NCBI GenBank assembly: GCA_040830705.1
Contig: JBFOME010000009.1
Location: forward strand, 1 to 64,000
DNA length: 64,000 nucleotides
Source of the DNA: Ruegeria_C sp040830705
GTDB lineage: Bacteria > Pseudomonadota > Alphaproteobacteria > Rhodobacterales > Rhodobacteraceae
Direction of reading: 5' to 3'
A program made the position numbers and the translations under genes. This document shows positions 60,445-64,000 of this stretch, piece by piece. Below the pieces are notes generated by a model. That model made no database searches. It had not been told where the DNA came from and saw nothing but the letters and a program-made list of their open reading frames with translations. How positions within the stretch are numbered: the stretch's first letter is position 1; every line of letters starts with the position of its first letter.

Positions 60445-62022
60445 ATGCGTGACTTTCAGGTGCCGGGCCGTTCCGAGGTGTTGGCAACAAACGGCATGTG
60501 CGCGACCTCGCACCCGCTGGCGGCGCAAACCGCCATCGACATTCTGAAACGCGGTGGCAACGCAATGGATGCAGCCATTTCGGCCGCCGTTCTGCTGGGG
60601 ATATGCGAACCCCAGATGACCGGGATCGGCGGCGATTGTTTCGTGCTATACACCCGGCCCGGATCACAGCGGGTCCATGCACTGAACGGATCCGGCCGTG
60701 CGCCTCGGCAGGCGGACGCCACTGCACTGCGAAGAGACAGCGGAAGCAAGGTCGATCCGGGCAGCGCTCATGCGGTTACAATACCCGGCGCGATCGACGC
60801 GTTCTGCCACCTGTCCGAAACAGAGGGGCGGATCGGACTGGACGCGATTCTGGATCCTGCAATCCAATATGCCGAACACGGCGTACCGGTGGCCGCGCGC
60901 GTGGCATTTGATTGGCAACGCGACGCCGCGCATCTGCAAGGCGCAGCGCGCAAATTTTATCTGATCGATGGCAAAGCTCCAAAACCTGCACAGACCTTCC
61001 GGTCGCCTCAGCAGGCTGAAGTCCTGCGCCGCATCGCCCGGTCGGGCCGCGACGCGTTTTATGCCGGCGAAGTGGCCGAGGACATGGTGGCGACACTTCA
61101 AAAGCTGGGCGGCAGCCATCAACTGGATGATTTTGCCGTCACACGCTGCACAGAAACAACACCCATCGACGGCACCTACAAATCTCTTGATCTGGTCGAG
61201 CATCCGCCCAACGGACAAGGAGCCACGGCTATCCTTCTGCTCAACATCCTGAACGAGTTCGACCTGCCCTCGATGGACCCGTTCGGCAGCCAGCGCGCTC
61301 ATATCGAGGCGGAGGCCACCAAGCTGGCCTATGACGCGCGCAACCGCTTCCTTGCCGACCACGACCATACCCACCGCACCGCTCACATGCTGGATCCCGC
61401 CACCGCGCGCGCGCTGGCGGTCCTGATCAACCCATCACAAGCGATGCCAGACCCCGCGCCCCTGAGCGAAGAGGTGCACAAGGACACAGTCTATATCACC
61501 GTCGTGGATCGCGACGGGATGGCCGTGTCGCTAATCTATTCGATCTTCCGTGGCTTCGGCTCCGGCATCGCGTCGGACAAGTTCGGCATTCTGTTCCAGA
61601 ACCGCGGATCGGGCTTCACGCTTGAGCCGGGCCACCCGAATGAGTTCGGCGGTGGCAAACGACCGATGCACACGATAATTCCCGGCATGCTGCGTGAAAA
61701 TGGCCGGATCACCCTGCCCTTCGGTGTGATGGGTGGCGCCTATCAATCGACCGGCCATGCGCGTTTTGTTTCCAATCTGGTCGATTATGGCATGGGATTG
61801 CAGGCAGCTTTGGACGCGCCAAGATGCTTTTCCGATTCGGGTAAGCTGCTTGTAGAACGCGGATATTCCGATGCGGTACGGCAGGAACTGGCCGATCTCG
61901 GACATATGGTCGGTGTCCCGGAGGTGGCCATTGGCGGCGCGCAAGCCATTCGGATCAGAGATGATGGCGTTCTGGAAGGCGCAAGCGATCCCAGAAAGGA
62001 CGGCTGCGCCCTGGGATACTGA
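60445..62022 (+). CDS. Gamma-glutamyltransferase family protein
   Basis: The 525-residue Ntn-hydrolase has the GGT order: ATSHPLAAQTAIDILKRGGN, GGDCFVLYTRPGSQ, and the self-cleavage site in HKDTVYITVVDRDGMAV, where the Thr after KD should be the nucleophile. Later MHTIIPGMLRENGR and GVMGGAYQSTGHARF follow. The sequence T-V-Y-I-T replaces the classic T-T-H-x-S, so it belongs to a divergent branch. No signal peptide is seen, so it may act in the cytoplasm. It follows the LacI gene by 41 bp. Confidence 0.85.
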   Translation: MRDFQVPGRSEVLATNGMCATSHPLAAQTAIDILKRGGNAMDAAISAAVLLGICEPQMTGIGGDCFVLYTRPGSQRVHALNGSGRAPRQADATALRRDSGSKVDPGSAHAVTIPGAIDAFCHLSETEGRIGLDAILDPAIQYAEHGVPVAARVAFDWQRDAAHLQGAARKFYLIDGKAPKPAQTFRSPQQAEVLRRIARSGRDAFYAGEVAEDMVATLQKLGGSHQLDDFAVTRCTETTPIDGTYKSLDLVEHPPNGQGATAILLLNILNEFDLPSMDPFGSQRAHIEAEATKLAYDARNRFLADHDHTHRTAHMLDPATARALAVLINPSQAMPDPAPLSEEVHKDTVYITVVDRDGMAVSLIYSIFRGFGSGIASDKFGILFQNRGSGFTLEPGHPNEFGGGKRPMHTIIPGMLRENGRITLPFGVMGGAYQSTGHARFVSNLVDYGMGLQAALDAPRCFSDSGKLLVERGYSDAVRQELADLGHMVGVPEVAIGGAQAIRIRDDGVLEGASDPRKDGCALGY

Positions 62023-62041
62023 CCGCAATGAGTGCCTGCGC

Positions 62042-62368
62042 TTAATTCAACTGGAAATGCAGCGGATAGGCACCATCCTCGAACGGGCCAAACATGTCTG
62101 GAATATCAGGGTGTTGCACCGGCTCGCCGGAGTAATCGGCGACCAGATTCTGCTCTGATACATAAGCCACGTAATAGCTTTGGTCGTTCTCAGCGAGAAG
62201 GTGATAAAACGGCTGTTCCTTTCGAGGACGGCTGTCCTCGGGAATGGCGAGATACCATTCCTCGGTGTTTGAAAATTCCGGATCTACGTCAAAAACAACA
62301 CCACGAAACGGGTGTTTCTTATGACGCACGACTTGTCCCAAATGATATCTGGCGCGTGTCTTTAACAT
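62042..62368 (-). CDS. hspQ: Heat shock protein HspQ
   Basis: The 108-residue product matches HspQ/YccV: HLGQVVRHKKHPFRGVVFDV at the N-terminus, then EEWYLAIPEDSRPRKEQPFY and AYVSEQNL. In enterobacteria HspQ is an allosteric activator of Lon. I chose the ATG at 62368 (MLKTRARYHL) over a frame extending to 62443. Confidence 0.92.
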   Translation of the reverse strand: MLKTRARYHLGQVVRHKKHPFRGVVFDVDPEFSNTEEWYLAIPEDSRPRKEQPFYHLLAENDQSYYVAYVSEQNLVADYSGEPVQHPDIPDMFGPFEDGAYPLHFQLN

Positions 62369-62732
62369 TTTAAAATTGCCCCTACTGCGTTCCAGTATCC
62401 CGAAACCGGCGCGTTTTGTCCAACAGAAGTGCCCGTTTTTCAAGGAAACAGACTGTGAACCTTGTCTGGACAGTGACCGGATTGCCGGGCTTGCGCGTCT
62501 TGTTCAGGGTGGCTTTTACGCCGTTGAGACCAGAAATCGAGCGAAAAATGCGGCCGACATGCACTTGCGAACCAGGTTCGGCGGGTGGTCGCCTGCCCGG
62601 AACGGAACCTATGGGCACAAGATCGATCCCGGCGGCGGCCATCTCGTTGAATCATCGGCGAATTCACGGCGAATGTGATTTCCTATGCGTGCCTTTTGCG
62701 GTATGATTGCCGAAAAAAATAGGCAAGAGCAG
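62369..62732. other. Divergent gap between hspQ and lipoprotein gene
   Basis: This 364-bp gap lies between two divergent genes. Several short open frames cross it but none has family similarity or a good ribosome site. It presumably holds both promoters. Confidence 0.45.
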
Positions 62733-63311
62733 ATGAGCAGATATCTCAGCGCATTGATGCTGGCGCTTCTTTTGGCGTCTTGTGGGGGTGGGTCCTCGAC
62801 CCCGCCACGCAATCTCGACAACGCCTGCAGCATCGCGAAACAGCGCCCGGAATACATGAAGGCGTTCAAAAAGACCGAACGCAAATGGGGCGTGCCGGTC
62901 CACGTGCAGATGGCCACGATCTATCAGGAAAGCCGCTACAAGTCGAACGCGCGCACCCCGCACAAATACGCTTTGGGTGTGATTCCGATGGGTCGTCAGA
63001 GCAGCGCATACGGCTACAGCCAAGCGTTGGACGGTACTTGGGACGAGTACAAACGCGAAACCCGCAAACGCAGCGCCAAACGCAACCGGATGCGCGATGC
63101 GTCGGACTTCATTGGCTGGTACATGAATAAAAGCCTGAACCGGAACGGGATCCCGCTACACGACACGCGCAACCAATATCTGGCCTATCACGAAGGGCAT
63201 ACCGGTTACGCCCGTGGCTCGCACAACTCCAAGACCTGGCTGCTGCGGGTGGCCAATAAGGTGGATGCGCGCGGTGAAATGTACCGCCAACAACTGGCCT
63301 TCTGCCGCTGA
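62733..63311 (+). CDS. Lytic transglycosylase-like lipoprotein
   Basis: The 192-residue protein has a lipoprotein signal (MSRYLSALMLALLLASC, Cys17) and an SLT-type domain. The catalytic Glu is in MATIYQESRYKS, followed by SSAYGYSQALDGTWDEYKRET and YLAYHEGHTGY. It should cleave peptidoglycan from a membrane anchor. The start is the ATG at 62733 directly before the signal peptide. Confidence 0.86.
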   Translation: MSRYLSALMLALLLASCGGGSSTPPRNLDNACSIAKQRPEYMKAFKKTERKWGVPVHVQMATIYQESRYKSNARTPHKYALGVIPMGRQSSAYGYSQALDGTWDEYKRETRKRSAKRNRMRDASDFIGWYMNKSLNRNGIPLHDTRNQYLAYHEGHTGYARGSHNSKTWLLRVANKVDARGEMYRQQLAFCR

Positions 63312-63321
63312 GCCATAAGGC

Positions 63322-63927
63322 TCAGCGGTTATTGTCGGAGGTCGGCGAGAAGAAGCGCGTATTGTGCTTCTTGCCCGTTTCCAGCTCACCCAGCACCACG
63401 GTGGTCTTGGCCCCGCTGCTGTCATGCACGACCCATTTGCGCAGCTCGACCGGGTCGGACGTGAACATCAACTCGATCTTGCCGTATTCGGGGTTTTTTG
63501 GGTCCTGAGCCGTCACCACGGTCGCAGTCCCGTCAAACCCATGTCCAACCACCATATTGGCCTGACTTAGATTCACGTTGCGCGCCAGGATCAGCGACAA
63601 GGGCGTTCTTCTGAGCGGATATTGTTCGGGCGGCTGGTTGGATTTCTTGTCATCGACAAACACCGTACCCGCGCGCACCAGAACCAGCGCGCTGTCAGGC
63701 GGATTGTACTCGAACCGCATCTTGCCGGGCCGATCGATCCATACCTTTCCGGTGCTTAGCGAGCCATCGTCGTTGATCTGAGAAAAGCTCGCCTCAACGG
63801 TTTTCAAACCGTTGAGGTAGTTCGATATCGCATTCAGCGGCAGTTTTTCCGCCGCCCAAGCCGCGGGCGCGGCCAGGGCCAGAATTGGGGCGAGGGCGAG
63901 GGCGAGGGCAAAGGCAATCTGTTTCAT
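63322..63927 (-). CDS. lolA: Outer-membrane lipoprotein carrier protein LolA
   Basis: The 201-residue periplasmic protein has a signal peptide (MKQIAFALALALAPILALAA) and the LolA barrel, with KTVEASFSQINDDGSLSTGK, MRFEYNPPDSALVLVRAGT and a C-terminal MFTSDPVELRKWVVHDSSG. It carries lipoproteins from LolCDE to the outer membrane. It lies after ftsK on the same strand. Confidence 0.94.
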   Translation of the reverse strand: MKQIAFALALALAPILALAAPAAWAAEKLPLNAISNYLNGLKTVEASFSQINDDGSLSTGKVWIDRPGKMRFEYNPPDSALVLVRAGTVFVDDKKSNQPPEQYPLRRTPLSLILARNVNLSQANMVVGHGFDGTATVVTAQDPKNPEYGKIELMFTSDPVELRKWVVHDSSGAKTTVVLGELETGKKHNTRFFSPTSDNNR

Positions 63928-63965
63928 AAAACCTCAGATAAGGTCTCTGCCCCTGATGTGAACAC

Positions 63966-64000
63966 CTATTGTTGCTCGGGCACAAGGATTTCACGTTTGC
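63966..64000 (-). CDS. ftsK: C-terminal end of a probable DNA translocase FtsK
   Basis: Reading from the window edge on the minus strand gives KREILVPEQQ followed by a TAG at 63966-63968. GKREILVP-type endings are familiar from FtsK proteins of this group, and ftsK is the usual neighbour before lolA. Only ten residues are visible. Confidence 0.55.
   Translation of the reverse strand, partial: KREILVPEQQ

Noticed and set aside
62376..62678. Small plus-strand ORF of 100 codons between hspQ and the lipoprotein gene
   Set aside because: It overlaps other short frames, has no ribosome site and shows no recognisable protein pattern.
1..64000. CRISPR array, rRNA operon or prophage
   Set aside because: No regularly spaced repeats, rRNA motifs or phage structural genes were seen in reading the window.

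Overview
The window looks like a chromosomal segment of a marine alphaproteobacterium of the Roseobacter group (Rhodobacteraceae). The evidence is high G+C coding DNA, MipZ instead of MinCDE, a ChvG/ChvI-HprK-RapZ-PTS signalling block next to pckA, a methylsuccinyl-CoA dehydrogenase of the ethylmalonyl-CoA pathway, and two marine osmolyte or sulfonate loci (trimethylamine N-oxide and 2,3-dihydroxypropane-1-sulfonate). The genus cannot be fixed from sequence reading alone.

Layout. 1-5.2 kb: the 3' end of an IS5-type transposase, a bestrophin, an alanine/glycine:cation symporter, mipZ and a class III nucleotide cyclase. 5.2-12.6 kb: a MarR regulator divergent from a homogentisate operon (hmgA, LysE exporter, fahA, degenerate metallo-beta-lactamase-fold protein, FAD hydroxylase, small DUF2783 protein, maiA). 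No 4-hydroxyphenylpyruvate dioxygenase is present, and the FAD hydroxylase/small-protein pair suggests entry from 3-hydroxyphenylacetate. 12.7-20.2 kb: housekeeping translation genes (pheT, pheS, rplT, rpmI) with unrelated small genes between pheS and pheT. 20.3-27.5 kb: a LacI regulator, two operator palindromes, TMAO demethylase (tdm) and its ABC transporter (tmoXVW). 27.5-30.2 kb: a secreted caspase-like protein followed by two coiled-coil lipoproteins, the least explained gene set here.

30.2-39.5 kb: a DUF6473 protein, 3-hydroxybutyryl-CoA dehydrogenase, an acyltransferase resembling SalA, HPr, EIIA, RapZ, short HprK, ChvG and ChvI on the minus strand, divergent from pckA. A 12-bp direct repeat spaced 21 bp lies in the chvI-pckA gap. 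39.9-43.5 kb: a winged-helix protein, a MASE1-like membrane protein, a TauE/SafE permease and mcd.

43.6-50.2 kb: the S10 ribosomal protein operon is broken in two. rplB-rpsS-rplV-rpsC-rplP lies on the minus strand and rpsJ-rplC-rplD-rplW on the plus strand. The halves are divergent, separated by an A+T-richer hypothetical gene and tRNA-Arg(CCT), and each half ends in its own intrinsic terminator. rpmC and the spc genes are not next to rplP.

50.2-60.4 kb: a tightly packed minus-strand operon for DHPS uptake (TRAP) and oxidation through sulfolactate and sulfopyruvate to sulfoacetaldehyde, with a divergent LacI regulator and paired palindromic operators. Sulfoacetaldehyde acetyltransferase (xsc) and sulfolactate lyase (suyAB) are not in the window. 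60.4-64 kb: gamma-glutamyltransferase, hspQ, a lytic transglycosylase-like lipoprotein, lolA and the last codons of a probable ftsK. No CRISPR array, rRNA or prophage was seen.
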